Below are positions 15,424 through 23,263 of a stretch of DNA of 64,000 bases, piece after piece. Location: assembly GCA_004017275.1 (NCBI GenBank), contig SAKE01000012.1, forward strand, positions 113,028 to 177,027. The letters are read 5' to 3'. The notes under the pieces are model-generated. The model worked only from the letters and a program-made list of their open reading frames with translations, was not told where the DNA came from and ran no database searches. The stretch is from Mesorhizobium sp. Lineage in GTDB: Bacteria > Pseudomonadota > Alphaproteobacteria > Rhizobiales > Rhizobiaceae. The number at the start of each line of letters is the position of its first letter. Position 1 is the first letter of the stretch. A program made the position numbers and the translations under genes.

Positions 15424-15696
15424 GAGCCTCCCCCTGTGTCTGTCGATCTGGCAAGAGTGAGCCCGTCCGCCGCAGGACACAAAGCCCCATTCTTTCTGTC
15501 GTTTCGAGAATTCCATCGAGATCGGGATTCCGGGCATCTCCAAGCCTCGCCAAGGGCCGTTTGGGTGTTCCTGGTCAGTGGCGCGAAAGAGACCCATGGC
15601 CGGGCGCTACGCGTCCCTACGGGAGCCAGGGCTCTCCCGCTTCCCCCTCCCTTGTCGTCCGCACGGCCTCGCGGTGAGGCCGAAAGGAGACAGGCG

Positions 15697-16047
15697 ATGA
15701 TCCCGAAAGACCTCATGGAAAAGATGATCGAAAACGGCAGGACAAGCGAAGAGAGCGGCGGCCGCCTGCACCGCCTCCCCGTGGTCCGAATCCTATCGCT
15801 CGACACGGGGACGCAATGGCTGCTCTCGGAGGTCTCTCCGGTCAACGAGGCGCTGGCCTTCGGTGTCTACATTCCCGCCAGCGGGGCCGTCCCCCAGCTA
15901 GGCTGGGTCTCCGTCGCCGAACTCTGCTACAACCGGAGTAGGGCGGGCAGGCTGCTCGATGTCGACCGCGATTTTCGCCCGATCAAGTCGATCAGCGACA
16001 CGGCTCCCGAGCTTCGTTTCACGGGCAGTATCCCGTCCCGGCCATGA
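15697..16047 (+). CDS. DUF2958-like protein (116 aa)
   Basis: Begins at the ATG after aaaggaga. The layout parallels DUF2958: LDTGTQWLLSEV corresponds to the TWLFTEL strand, then FGVYIPASGAVPQLGWVSVAEL matches the glycine-rich block, ending with VDRDFRPIK. It appears to be a diverged relative of the protein at 826-1161. A strong terminator follows directly. Function unknown. Confidence 0.7.
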   Translation: MIPKDLMEKMIENGRTSEESGGRLHRLPVVRILSLDTGTQWLLSEVSPVNEALAFGVYIPASGAVPQLGWVSVAELCYNRSRAGRLLDVDRDFRPIKSISDTAPELRFTGSIPSRP

Positions 16048-16052
16048 AGAAA

Positions 16053-16080
16053 GGGGCGGCCACCCGGCCGCCCCTTCTCT
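16053..16080 (+). terminator. Rho-independent terminator
   Basis: GGGGCGGCC (16053-16061) pairs perfectly with GGCCGCCCC (16066-16074) around a 4-nt loop, followed by TTCTCT. It ends the DUF2958-like transcript. The 300 bases after it to 16371 show no gene. Confidence 0.85.
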
Positions 16081-16371
16081 ACCTCCTCCAGAGGCCCGTC
16101 GACACTCGGCCCGAGGCATGGGGCAAACCACCGACGAGGAACGAGCGTCCCGGCGAATCCGAAAAACCGCACAAGCGAGAAATGCGATCAAAAACCTGGG
16201 CTCTTGCCTCGCCGGGTACTAAAATCATGCCGGAAGATGCCTGTCCGGCGCGTCTCCGCCCGCAAGGGGCCCGTGGTTCGACCGAGGCCTGCACCCGGCG
16301 CCAGCCCCTTGCCAGCGACATCCCGGACAGGGCGAAAGAGGCAGATTTTAACACCAGCCTAGGAGGCAACG

Positions 16372-16476
16372 ATGCGCGGTTTTGCTACGACTGCTCTTAT
16401 CTGCGGAGTTCTGAATTTCGTCGGCTACGCTGCCGCCCTCGCTTACGTCGGTATCCGCTACGCTCTCGGGCTGTAG
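16372..16476 (+). CDS. 34-residue membrane peptide
   Basis: A very short gene with a perfect AGGAGG 5 nt before the ATG. The peptide is almost wholly hydrophobic: MRGFATTALICGVLNFVGY continuing to a C-terminal RYALGL, one membrane helix. A hairpin terminator follows at 16509-16527. The strong ribosome site and terminator suggest a real, independently expressed mini-protein. Role unknown. Confidence 0.6.
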   Translation: MRGFATTALICGVLNFVGYAAALAYVGIRYALGL

Positions 16477-16508
16477 CCTCGAATTTCGACACTCACGAAA
16501 TCAAAGAG

Positions 16509-16527
16509 AGGCCCCTTCGCGGGGCCT
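16509..16527. terminator. Bidirectional terminator hairpin
   Basis: AGGCCCC (16509-16515) pairs with GGGGCCT (16521-16527), with TTCGC loop. It lies between the convergent mini-gene and dotA-like gene; modest T-rich tracts flank both sides. Confidence 0.65.
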
Positions 16528-16535
16528 TGTTCATG

Positions 16536-18602
16536 TCAGGACTTCTTCGCCGTGACCCCGCCGATGTCCGGCTTGCCCTTGCCGCCGCTGTCCTTTCCGT
16601 CACCTTTCGGGCGAGGGATCGAAGGCAGCCCCGGCATGCCCCGGCCGAGCGTCGCCGCAAGGGCTCCCGCCGTGGCGACGAACAAGCTCTTGTCGCTGAA
16701 TCCATGAGAAGGCGCACCGAACCAGGCCATCACGCGGTCGGGAATATGAAAAATCTGCCCGAAGATATGGCTCACCAAATACACCGTCAGGAAGGTGATG
16801 AGCACGTATCCGACGATCAAGGCGCTTGGCCCGATGAGATGTCCGCCCGTCTGCCCGAAAAACGCCGTCGCCCACATGACATCTAGGCCTCCCACTATGA
16901 GCGGGAGCAAGATAAAGGCAGCTTCGAAAGCGAGCAGGCCGAGGACGGGCATCAGGAAAACTTGAAAGAGCAACATCGCGCCCATTTTTGACTGCTGCGC
17001 GAGGAAGTCCTCGCCGTCCAGCCTGAGGAATCCAAAAGCCCAGACGACGAGAGAAATGGCCGCTTCGAGCACCGCCAGGAGCCAGAGCGACATGAAGACC
17101 CAGACGTAGATGAAGGGCAGGACAGGCAACACATACGCCCTGACTGCCCCGATGATCCACACTGTTCCCAGGATCGGCGTCGCCCATCTCATTGCCCACC
17201 ACGCAGCGCCGTCAGCGCCGACCGCCTTGCCGACAGCGGTATTGGCGAGCGCGATCGGAACGAAGGCCGCCGTGATGCCCGTTTCCGCGATGCCCATGAA
17301 GACATGGCCCGATGAGATTTGATCGCCGATGGGGTCGCTCTTGAGCATCTTCTCGACCGTCGAGTCGCCGGGATCCCCCTTCGCTAATGCCCATTCGCCG
17401 AGATCGCGGAAAACGGGCGACACGATGCGCGCGAGGATGCCAGAGGACTTGTCGCCGCCAGCCGCGAAGTCGTTCGCCGATAGCTGAATCTCCGCCTCCT
17501 CTCCGGCAATGAGGTTCCGCAGCGTGGCGAGCGTCTGTGCCAGCATGGTCGTATCGCTGCCGCTGCCGTCGTCCAGTCGGATACCGACGCGCTCATGGCG
17601 CGCGCCCGAGAGCGCGGATACTTCCCGCGACTGTTGGCTGATGTGCATCCACCACATGCCCGCTGTCGCGACACCTTGCTGACGAGCCGCATCCACCAGC
17701 TTTTGGCGACGCGCCACCCCGTCCTTGTCCAGCCCCATTTCTTTCGCCGTCGCGGCGGCAACGGCGGTGTCATATTCCTTTCCGAGCAGCCTCACTTCTT
17801 CCGACAGCCGGGGGAGGCTGCCGTCGCGGATTCCGTTTAACGCGGCCTCCGCAGAAAACGGCTGCACTACCCGGAACTTTTTGGCGACGAGTTGCGCGGG
17901 CGCGCGCACGGCCGCGACGATCTTGGCGACCGCCGCTTCCCTGTCGGCCGTGAAGCCCGGCTTGTCAGCCATCACAGGCAGCGCGATCCGGCCGCAGTCT
18001 GGCCCGTAGTACCATTCGGTCCGGACGTTCGTAGTCACCGGATTCCACCAGCCCGACGTGTCGCCCTTGCGCTCTCCGGAGACGGAAGGAATCGGCGCCG
18101 CCTGGAGCCCCCACGGCTCCGCGAGGTTGTTGTGCACCGCCGCGCAGACTTCCGACTCCAGGACATCCAGAACGAGCCTCGACCCCCCCGACGACATCGG
18201 TGCGATTTTGACGTCCTTGCCTGCCTGATAGTCTACGTAGGCTACCCAGTTCGCATCGACCAAGTTGATCGCCGAGCGTCCGACGATATCGCGCAACACC
18301 AAGTGGACGGTTGAAAAACTCATGGCGATCGGGACGAGCAAACCGAAGCCCAGGACGATGCGGAGCGGGGCATAGATCTGATGATATTTGTCGCCGAGCA
18401 CCTTGCCCGAGGAGGCTGTTGAAATGATACCGACGATGAGGTGCCAGGTTACGAACAGCGTGCCCGCATACATGAGCGTGGCCGAGAAAACGGCCATCGC
18501 GAATCCCCATGGCGACGCCGTGTCTGAAGGCAACAAGGCGTTCAGCCAAGCCCAAAGAATGTTGTGCTCCGAAGGTGTCGCGAACAGATCAATCGGACCC
18601 AT
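16536..18602 (-). CDS. DotA/TraY-family membrane protein
   Basis: A 688-residue protein of the DotA/TraY family of type IVB secretion and IncI conjugation. After MGPIDLFATPSEHN come membrane helices (ATLMYAGTLFVTWHLIVGII and LRIVLGFGLLVPI). A large presumably periplasmic region of about 300 residues follows, then a cluster of about five helices (from WATPILGTVWIIGAV to GYVLITFLTVYLVSHIFG). In IncI plasmids TraY is an inner-membrane transfer protein and the target of entry exclusion. No other IVB gene is present. The TraD-like gene lies 5 nt upstream, so both are transcribed away from oriT. Confidence 0.85.
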   Translation of the reverse strand: MGPIDLFATPSEHNILWAWLNALLPSDTASPWGFAMAVFSATLMYAGTLFVTWHLIVGIISTASSGKVLGDKYHQIYAPLRIVLGFGLLVPIAMSFSTVHLVLRDIVGRSAINLVDANWVAYVDYQAGKDVKIAPMSSGGSRLVLDVLESEVCAAVHNNLAEPWGLQAAPIPSVSGERKGDTSGWWNPVTTNVRTEWYYGPDCGRIALPVMADKPGFTADREAAVAKIVAAVRAPAQLVAKKFRVVQPFSAEAALNGIRDGSLPRLSEEVRLLGKEYDTAVAAATAKEMGLDKDGVARRQKLVDAARQQGVATAGMWWMHISQQSREVSALSGARHERVGIRLDDGSGSDTTMLAQTLATLRNLIAGEEAEIQLSANDFAAGGDKSSGILARIVSPVFRDLGEWALAKGDPGDSTVEKMLKSDPIGDQISSGHVFMGIAETGITAAFVPIALANTAVGKAVGADGAAWWAMRWATPILGTVWIIGAVRAYVLPVLPFIYVWVFMSLWLLAVLEAAISLVVWAFGFLRLDGEDFLAQQSKMGAMLLFQVFLMPVLGLLAFEAAFILLPLIVGGLDVMWATAFFGQTGGHLIGPSALIVGYVLITFLTVYLVSHIFGQIFHIPDRVMAWFGAPSHGFSDKSLFVATAGALAATLGRGMPGLPSIPRPKGDGKDSGGKGKPDIGGVTAKKS

Positions 18603-18607
18603 GATGG

Positions 18608-18928
18608 CTACCTGACATTGCCGTCTGGCGCATCCGGGACCATCGATTCCGGAACCGACGCCATGACCGCTAGCGACGAGCCCTCGAACATTTTCCGATC
18701 TCGCGTCGCGACGAATTTGCCGACCAGCTTCCGCCCGATTTCGGTCGGGATCGCGCCCGCGTCGATGGCAGCGAGCAGCGCCCCGCCGAGGACGATTTTC
18801 CGCCGCGTTTCGTCCTTCCGCGCCGCCTTCTTTTCCTGTGCTTTCAGTCGTGCCAAGTCCGATTCCAGCTTCGCCTTGCGCTGGAGCAGCCCGCGCTCGC
18901 GTTCCCTGATTTTTCCCAAGTCCAGCAT
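18608..18928 (-). CDS. TraD-like relaxosome accessory protein (106 aa)
   Basis: Starts at the ATG at 18928 with GGGAG upstream. It begins with a coiled, charged segment (RERERGLLQRKAKLESDLARL) followed by a basic helix and the pattern TRRKIVLGGALLAAIDAGAI. This resembles the small TraD/MobC-type proteins encoded beside MobQ relaxases, which bind near oriT and assist nicking. It sits about 210 bp from the predicted nic site, divergent from the relaxase operon, as in Ti-plasmid Dtr modules. Not related to the VirD4-type TraD. Confidence 0.65.
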   Translation of the reverse strand: MLDLGKIRERERGLLQRKAKLESDLARLKAQEKKAARKDETRRKIVLGGALLAAIDAGAIPTEIGRKLVGKFVATRDRKMFEGSSLAVMASVPESMVPDAPDGNVR

Positions 18929-19140
18929 CCTGAAATCTCCCTTTTGCGAATCCGCCGGCGGACTCTGAAACCGTCGCCGCCGAAATCCGCAGGCCAAAAA
19001 AGTTGAAGTCGCTAGGCCTGCCAACGAAACCCCAGCGCCGAAAAATCGACGTCTACTCAAAGGTTTGTCGGCCCCCTTGCACTTGTCAAATGGCCACCCA
19101 AACATCGGAGACAGGAAGCCGCGAGGCGGTCCCCCTGACT

Positions 19141-19168
19141 AAGGGCGCGCTTATACGTTCTTCGAACG
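19141..19168 (-). other. oriT: oriT: MobQ-type nic site with inverted repeat
   Basis: On the minus strand 19153-19142 reads TAAGCGCGCCCT, one base different from the TAAGTGCGCCCT core of RSF1010 and Ti-plasmid (MobQ) origins. Just 5' of it, CGTTC-GAA-GAACG (19156-19168) forms the inverted repeat expected beside the nick. By analogy cleavage lies between TAAGCGCG and CCCT. It is located between the divergent TraD-like and relaxase operons. Confidence 0.85.
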
Positions 19169-19215
19169 CAGCACGCCCTGACGGGCAAGAAGTCGAAACG
19201 CCGGAGGCCAATACG

Positions 19216-19386
19216 ATGGACGCATTTGCGATGACGCCGACCGAAGCCGGGATCGCCGCTGCGGCCGTGATTTTCGCACCCGCGACTCTGATTTTCGCAT
19301 TGTCCGAAATCGCGAATCTGTCGCTCCGATACTGGCGCGGCCGGATGGTGGAATCGAAAAATCACAACGGGAGGAACCTGAAATGA
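19216..19386 (+). CDS. Small membrane protein (56 aa)
   Basis: Starts at an ATG with ggagg 8 nt upstream. A single membrane helix spans GIAAAAVIFAPATLIFALS, followed by a basic C-terminus. Its stop overlaps the next gene (ATGA), and it is the first gene of the relaxase operon, immediately downstream of oriT. Role unknown. Confidence 0.6.
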   Translation: MDAFAMTPTEAGIAAAAVIFAPATLIFALSEIANLSLRYWRGRMVESKNHNGRNLK

Positions 19387-19727
19387 CGACGGCAGAAAAC
19401 GAGAACGATCCCTTTGACTGGGACCACGCCGAGGACGACGACTTCGCCGACCTTGAAAGGGAGTCTGACCCAACTGACACCAAGGCATTGCAGATGCTGC
19501 GACAGGCGGTCGCCGAAGACCCCTTCGCAACGTCGCACCTAGACGACTGCCTCCCCGGTGCGGGGCTGGGGCCGTCCGCTCTTGCTCGCTTCGAACGTGC
19601 GAGCGCCGCATTCCTGGAATCCTGTCGCACCTACGAGCAGAACAACGAGGCGCAGGAGATACTTCGCAAGATCACGCTGTACTGGCTCCGCAAAAGCAGG
19701 CCCGTCTGGCTCGACTGGCCCGACTGA
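19383..19727 (+). CDS. Hypothetical acidic protein in relaxase operon (114 aa)
   Basis: A strongly acidic N-terminus (ENENDPFDWDHAEDDDFADL) precedes a helical domain ending in LRKITLYWLRKSRPVWLDW. It overlaps the upstream gene and its stop is 1 nt from the relaxase ATG, so the relaxase probably depends on its translation. Likely a relaxosome helper by position only. Confidence 0.65.
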   Translation: MTTAENENDPFDWDHAEDDDFADLERESDPTDTKALQMLRQAVAEDPFATSHLDDCLPGAGLGPSALARFERASAAFLESCRTYEQNNEAQEILRKITLYWLRKSRPVWLDWPD

Positions 19728-19728
19728 C

Positions 19729-21627
19729 ATGCAGACGAGCCTGCCCGATACCGATGCCCTTTTTCATGTGACTGCAAAAGTTTTCCAGCGGTCGCAGGGC
19801 CGTTCGGCCGTCGCTGCATCCGCATATCGCAGCGCGTCGAGACTGACGGACGAGCGGATCGGCGAGACGTTCGACTACACGAAAAAAGATGCCCGCGAGG
19901 CCTTCATTCTGGCGCCTGCTGGCGCGCCCGCATGGACGCGCGATCGGGGCGAGCTCTGGAACCGTGTCGAGGCCGGAGAGCGGCGCAAGGATGCCCAGGT
20001 CGCCCGCGAAATCGAGGTGAGCATCCCCCGTGACCTTCCCGAATCCGAATGGCGAGCCTTCGCTGAATCCGTCTGCGAAAAATACGTAGCGGCCGGCGCG
20101 GTCGTTGATGTCGGTGTCCACTGCCCGGCCGACGTCTACGGCCAGCCGCAGCCCCATTTCCATGCAATGATTACGCTGCGTGCGTTGGACGCGTCCACAC
20201 CCTCTGGCTTCTCGAAAACCAAGAACGCCGAGATCAATGCCATCTTCACGTCGGGCGGACGACACGGCGGCGGCGAGCGTGGCGATGCCTTGACCGCCGA
20301 GCGCGAGCGCGTGGCAGCCGTCATGAACGCTTTCCTGGAACGCGCAGGCAGCACCCGTCGCGCAAGCCACCTGTCGAATGTCGATCGAGGACTCGTGGAC
20401 CGCGACCCAGAACCGACCATGGGACTCGAGCGCGTGGCAGTTCTGAAGAAGCGCGGCAAGCACGATCGTCGGACACGCCTTGTCGATGGCATGCGCACGA
20501 CGAGAATAAAGGAAACCGAACTCACGAAACTGGAGGAAAAAATCATGGAAGCGAACCCGACCAGACAAGCTCGCCAAGGCATTCGCCCGCGCTCGAAAGC
20601 CGACTTCAAAGCGCGGCTGCTATCGACGCGCTTCCCCGACCTTCTGGACGCGGCAGGCTGGTCACAGCATCTGCATTTCGTAGACACCAGCAACCCTGCT
20701 CTCGTGAAACTCGCCACCCGAGACGGTGGACATATCGAAATCGCAGGGCGTCGCGTGAAGGTCTACGGACAGCGGGGCCACGCCGATGCCCTTGCGGCCG
20801 CGCTGGACGCGGCAGGCGATGCCGACGAAGTCGAGCGCCTGGAAGAGCTCAAATCCATACAGCGCAAGGGCTCCGGCCTCCGCCAGCGCCGGAAGCGGGA
20901 CGAGGTTCCGAGCCTTCCTGCCGACAAGGTGGAAAGCCTCGCTGACCGCTGGCGCAGTCGTGGCTATACGCAAATTCAGGAGTGCCCCGACGGGGTGTTC
21001 GTGACCATTGGCAGGTGCCGTATCCAAGATCTCGGCGACGAGCTCCGCATCCATGGCCCGGCTGCATCCGAGGCTGCGGTGCGCGCCATGGTCGAAAAGG
21101 CCGTCGCCGAATGGCGATCGGAGATCGAAGTTTTCGGCGACAAGGCTTTCAAGGATGCTGCCTGGGTGGAGGCGCAGCGCCAAGGTGTCACCGTCTACGA
21201 TCAGGCGACGGGCGAGCTCTATCGGCCGTCCGAGGATGTCCGAAAGGTCTTCGAGGCCGACCGCTCCCGCACCCGCGCCGAGGGCGACGAGATGAACGCG
21301 ATCCGGAATCAAAAGGCGATCGCCGCCTTGGTGCTTGGGGCCGCCGCCGGCGATGCCGCAGCGCTCACCCGGCTCGATTCCAACGACCACGAGCTAGCAG
21401 ACTTCGTGGCCCTCCACCTTGACGACGAGCAGCGCGGCAAGCTGGTCGGCAGGCCAGAGGCCGAGGTTGTCGCAGCCTTGCCCGAGTTTCGCCGCTTCGG
21501 AAAATCGGCCCGCGAGAAGGAGCACGAGAAGCGCAAGATGGCGCCGGAGCGAGAAGCCGCCTTCAGCATCGATCCCGAAGACCTCGCCGAGGGGCGCGAC
21601 CACGACCTTGCGCGGGTGCCGAGATGA
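19729..21627 (+). CDS. mobA: MobQ-family relaxase (MobA/MobL)
   Basis: A 632-residue protein. The N-terminal 220 residues are a MobA/MobL relaxase: FHVTAKVFQRSQGRSAVAAS AY (motif I region with candidate Tyr), then VHCPADVYGQPQPHFHAMIT, the HxH metal motif (HFH). The central and C-terminal parts lack a helicase and contain beta-rich repeats like LPD7-type modules (KLATRDGGHIEIAGRRVKVYG). It should nick the predicted oriT at 19142-19153 and pilot the strand into a helper's channel. The ATG lies 1 nt after the preceding stop with no ribosome site of its own. Confidence 0.92.
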   Translation: MQTSLPDTDALFHVTAKVFQRSQGRSAVAASAYRSASRLTDERIGETFDYTKKDAREAFILAPAGAPAWTRDRGELWNRVEAGERRKDAQVAREIEVSIPRDLPESEWRAFAESVCEKYVAAGAVVDVGVHCPADVYGQPQPHFHAMITLRALDASTPSGFSKTKNAEINAIFTSGGRHGGGERGDALTAERERVAAVMNAFLERAGSTRRASHLSNVDRGLVDRDPEPTMGLERVAVLKKRGKHDRRTRLVDGMRTTRIKETELTKLEEKIMEANPTRQARQGIRPRSKADFKARLLSTRFPDLLDAAGWSQHLHFVDTSNPALVKLATRDGGHIEIAGRRVKVYGQRGHADALAAALDAAGDADEVERLEELKSIQRKGSGLRQRRKRDEVPSLPADKVESLADRWRSRGYTQIQECPDGVFVTIGRCRIQDLGDELRIHGPAASEAAVRAMVEKAVAEWRSEIEVFGDKAFKDAAWVEAQRQGVTVYDQATGELYRPSEDVRKVFEADRSRTRAEGDEMNAIRNQKAIAALVLGAAAGDAAALTRLDSNDHELADFVALHLDDEQRGKLVGRPEAEVVAALPEFRRFGKSAREKEHEKRKMAPEREAAFSIDPEDLAEGRDHDLARVPR

Positions 21628-22103
21628 CCGCCGCCGCGCACGGGGTCGACGGTATGGCGAACGCGCTGAGGCGCTATGTCGTCGCCCGCGCGCATGGCCG
21701 GACGTATCCGGAATATTCTCGTTACGATCCCTCCATTGCCTGCTGGGTAGCGAGCGACGACGCCGAGGCGGTCGGCCGATGCGACGGCAAGCGCTTCCGC
21801 CAGGTCCGCCGCCCCGGCCTGCCGTGGTGCCGTTGGCTTGGCACTGATACCGCTCTCGCCGAGGACCACGCCCTACAAGCATTTTTCGAGCTTCACGCCA
21901 GCGAGCCGCATGACTGGAATCGGCTCCTGAAAGAGGTCAGCCGCGACCGACGCCGAGTGCTGCGCGACTGGCAGCGCAGGGGCCGCGAAATCCTTGCCCG
22001 GCTTCGGATGCAGGCAGCCATTGGTTCTGATACTCAGATGACGTCAGGCCTTGCCGAAGAATTCAGGATGCCCGGCAAAGGGCTGCGGAGCCTGCGCGGG
22101 TAG
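21624..22103 (+). CDS. Hypothetical protein downstream of relaxase (159 aa)
   Basis: Overlaps the relaxase stop by an ATGA. The N-terminal half has a compact aromatic core (RTYPEYSRYDPSIACWVAS), and the C-terminal half is a long basic helix (DRRRVLRDWQRRGREILARL). Probably the last gene of the mob operon. No family recognised. Confidence 0.65.
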   Translation: MTAAAHGVDGMANALRRYVVARAHGRTYPEYSRYDPSIACWVASDDAEAVGRCDGKRFRQVRRPGLPWCRWLGTDTALAEDHALQAFFELHASEPHDWNRLLKEVSRDRRRVLRDWQRRGREILARLRMQAAIGSDTQMTSGLAEEFRMPGKGLRSLRG

Positions 22104-22159
22104 CTTTCCGTATTCTTGGTACCGATGTCGGAGGGTGGGCTGACCACGCCGAGCGACAG

Positions 22160-22636
22160 TCATCGGCTCGTCTTCGTCGGTTTCTCTTGCAAAACGAATC
22201 CGGGGTGATGTGGCAGCACGAGGCCGTCAATCACCTGCCCCGCCCAGCCGACCACCTCGATCGCGTCCGGCTCTTCAGCGAAGGCACCCTGGTGGACGAT
22301 GGCGTTGCGCTTCCCGTTGATTCTGTCGGCGATTGCTTCGAGGGCCTTGAGTTCCTTCTTTCGATCCTTGTCCTTCGTCGAAGGCACGAGCAGGCGGCTA
22401 AACTTTCCTTTGATCCCGTTGGCCCATTCGAGCAGTCCGTTTACGAATTCGGGCGAGAACTGGCTCTCGGCCTCGAAACGCTTCCGGACGGCGATGTTAG
22501 CGGCGATCTCCGCCGCAGTCGCGGCACGGACAATGGCGGCCGACCAGTCCCGGCGCGAACGGTGTCCAGCGATCTTGTTCCACTGCGACTGGAGCTTGTC
22601 GATGTCGGATCGGTCGTTGTAGGGGGTCGCGCGCAT
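22160..22636 (-). CDS. HEPN-like protein (158 aa), putative RNase toxin
   Basis: A helical 158-residue protein with an Rx4H motif (GKRNAIVHQG) preceded by the helix ALEAIADRI and, earlier, DWSAAIVRAATAAEIAANI. This is the HEPN arrangement found in toxins and anti-phage RNases. It starts 2 nt after the stop of an unknown partner gene, with GGGGA upstream. Two-gene HEPN units are often toxin-antitoxin or abortive-infection modules. The HEPN call is from motif only. Confidence 0.6.
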   Translation of the reverse strand: MRATPYNDRSDIDKLQSQWNKIAGHRSRRDWSAAIVRAATAAEIAANIAVRKRFEAESQFSPEFVNGLLEWANGIKGKFSRLLVPSTKDKDRKKELKALEAIADRINGKRNAIVHQGAFAEEPDAIEVVGWAGQVIDGLVLPHHPGFVLQEKPTKTSR

Positions 22637-22638
22637 GG

Positions 22639-23148
22639 TCAGTCCCCGTACTTACCGAGGTCGATGCCCGAGGCCTGCTTCGCTAGCCGTTCCTCTTCCA
22701 TCCGCTTCTGGATTTGATTCCAGTTCTCGCGGCAACGTTCGCAGACGACTTGAAGCTCTTCCATCCAGTCTCCAAGTTTCACCTGCTTAAGGAGAACCGT
22801 CGAAATCGAAACCTCCCGGCTTGTCCATTCTCCGCCGTAAGAGGTTTGTAGGACAGTTGTGAGGACGGTCTCTCCGTCGATGGCCAAGGTGAAGTCAGAC
22901 CAGTATTCCTCACCGTCCCATGTCAGGTGCTTGTTGGCGGCGATGAGCTCGAAGGTCTTGCCGTTGTAAGTGAATCGCTGGACCCGGTCTCCGTTGGGCA
23001 CATCCTTAGGTTTGAAGTTGTGGTCCCATTCCACGCCCTCAACACCATGTCGGTAGGCATCGTCCACAAGGAACGTTAGGTTCTTTCCAACATCGTATTT
23101 CGCGAGGACGGCTGCGGCCTTCGCGATCTTTTCTTTGTGCTCGTCCAT
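22639..23148 (-). CDS. Unknown partner of the HEPN gene (169 aa)
   Basis: Begins after a strong GGGAGGGG. The centre is beta-rich (RFTYNGKTFELIAANKHLTW, then FTLAIDGETVLTTVLQTSYG). The C-terminus is a long helix containing a CERC pair (VVCERCRENWNQIQKRMEEE). No family recognised. It is the first gene of a two-gene unit with the HEPN protein and could be its sensor or antitoxin. Confidence 0.65.
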   Translation of the reverse strand: MDEHKEKIAKAAAVLAKYDVGKNLTFLVDDAYRHGVEGVEWDHNFKPKDVPNGDRVQRFTYNGKTFELIAANKHLTWDGEEYWSDFTLAIDGETVLTTVLQTSYGGEWTSREVSISTVLLKQVKLGDWMEELQVVCERCRENWNQIQKRMEEERLAKQASGIDLGKYGD

Positions 23149-23263
23149 TGCCCCTCCCAGCGGTCTTGTCCTTCGTTATCCTTACAACGCCATCGCAGGA
23201 GCCGAAACCGTCTTGTTCAGGCGTAGCCCATTTCCACTACAAGGAGCTATGACTTCGAGGCCG

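Noticed and set aside
16044..16886. 280-residue plus-strand open frame
   Set aside because: Crosses two terminators and lies antisense to dotA; the real content is a 34-residue peptide at 16372-16476.
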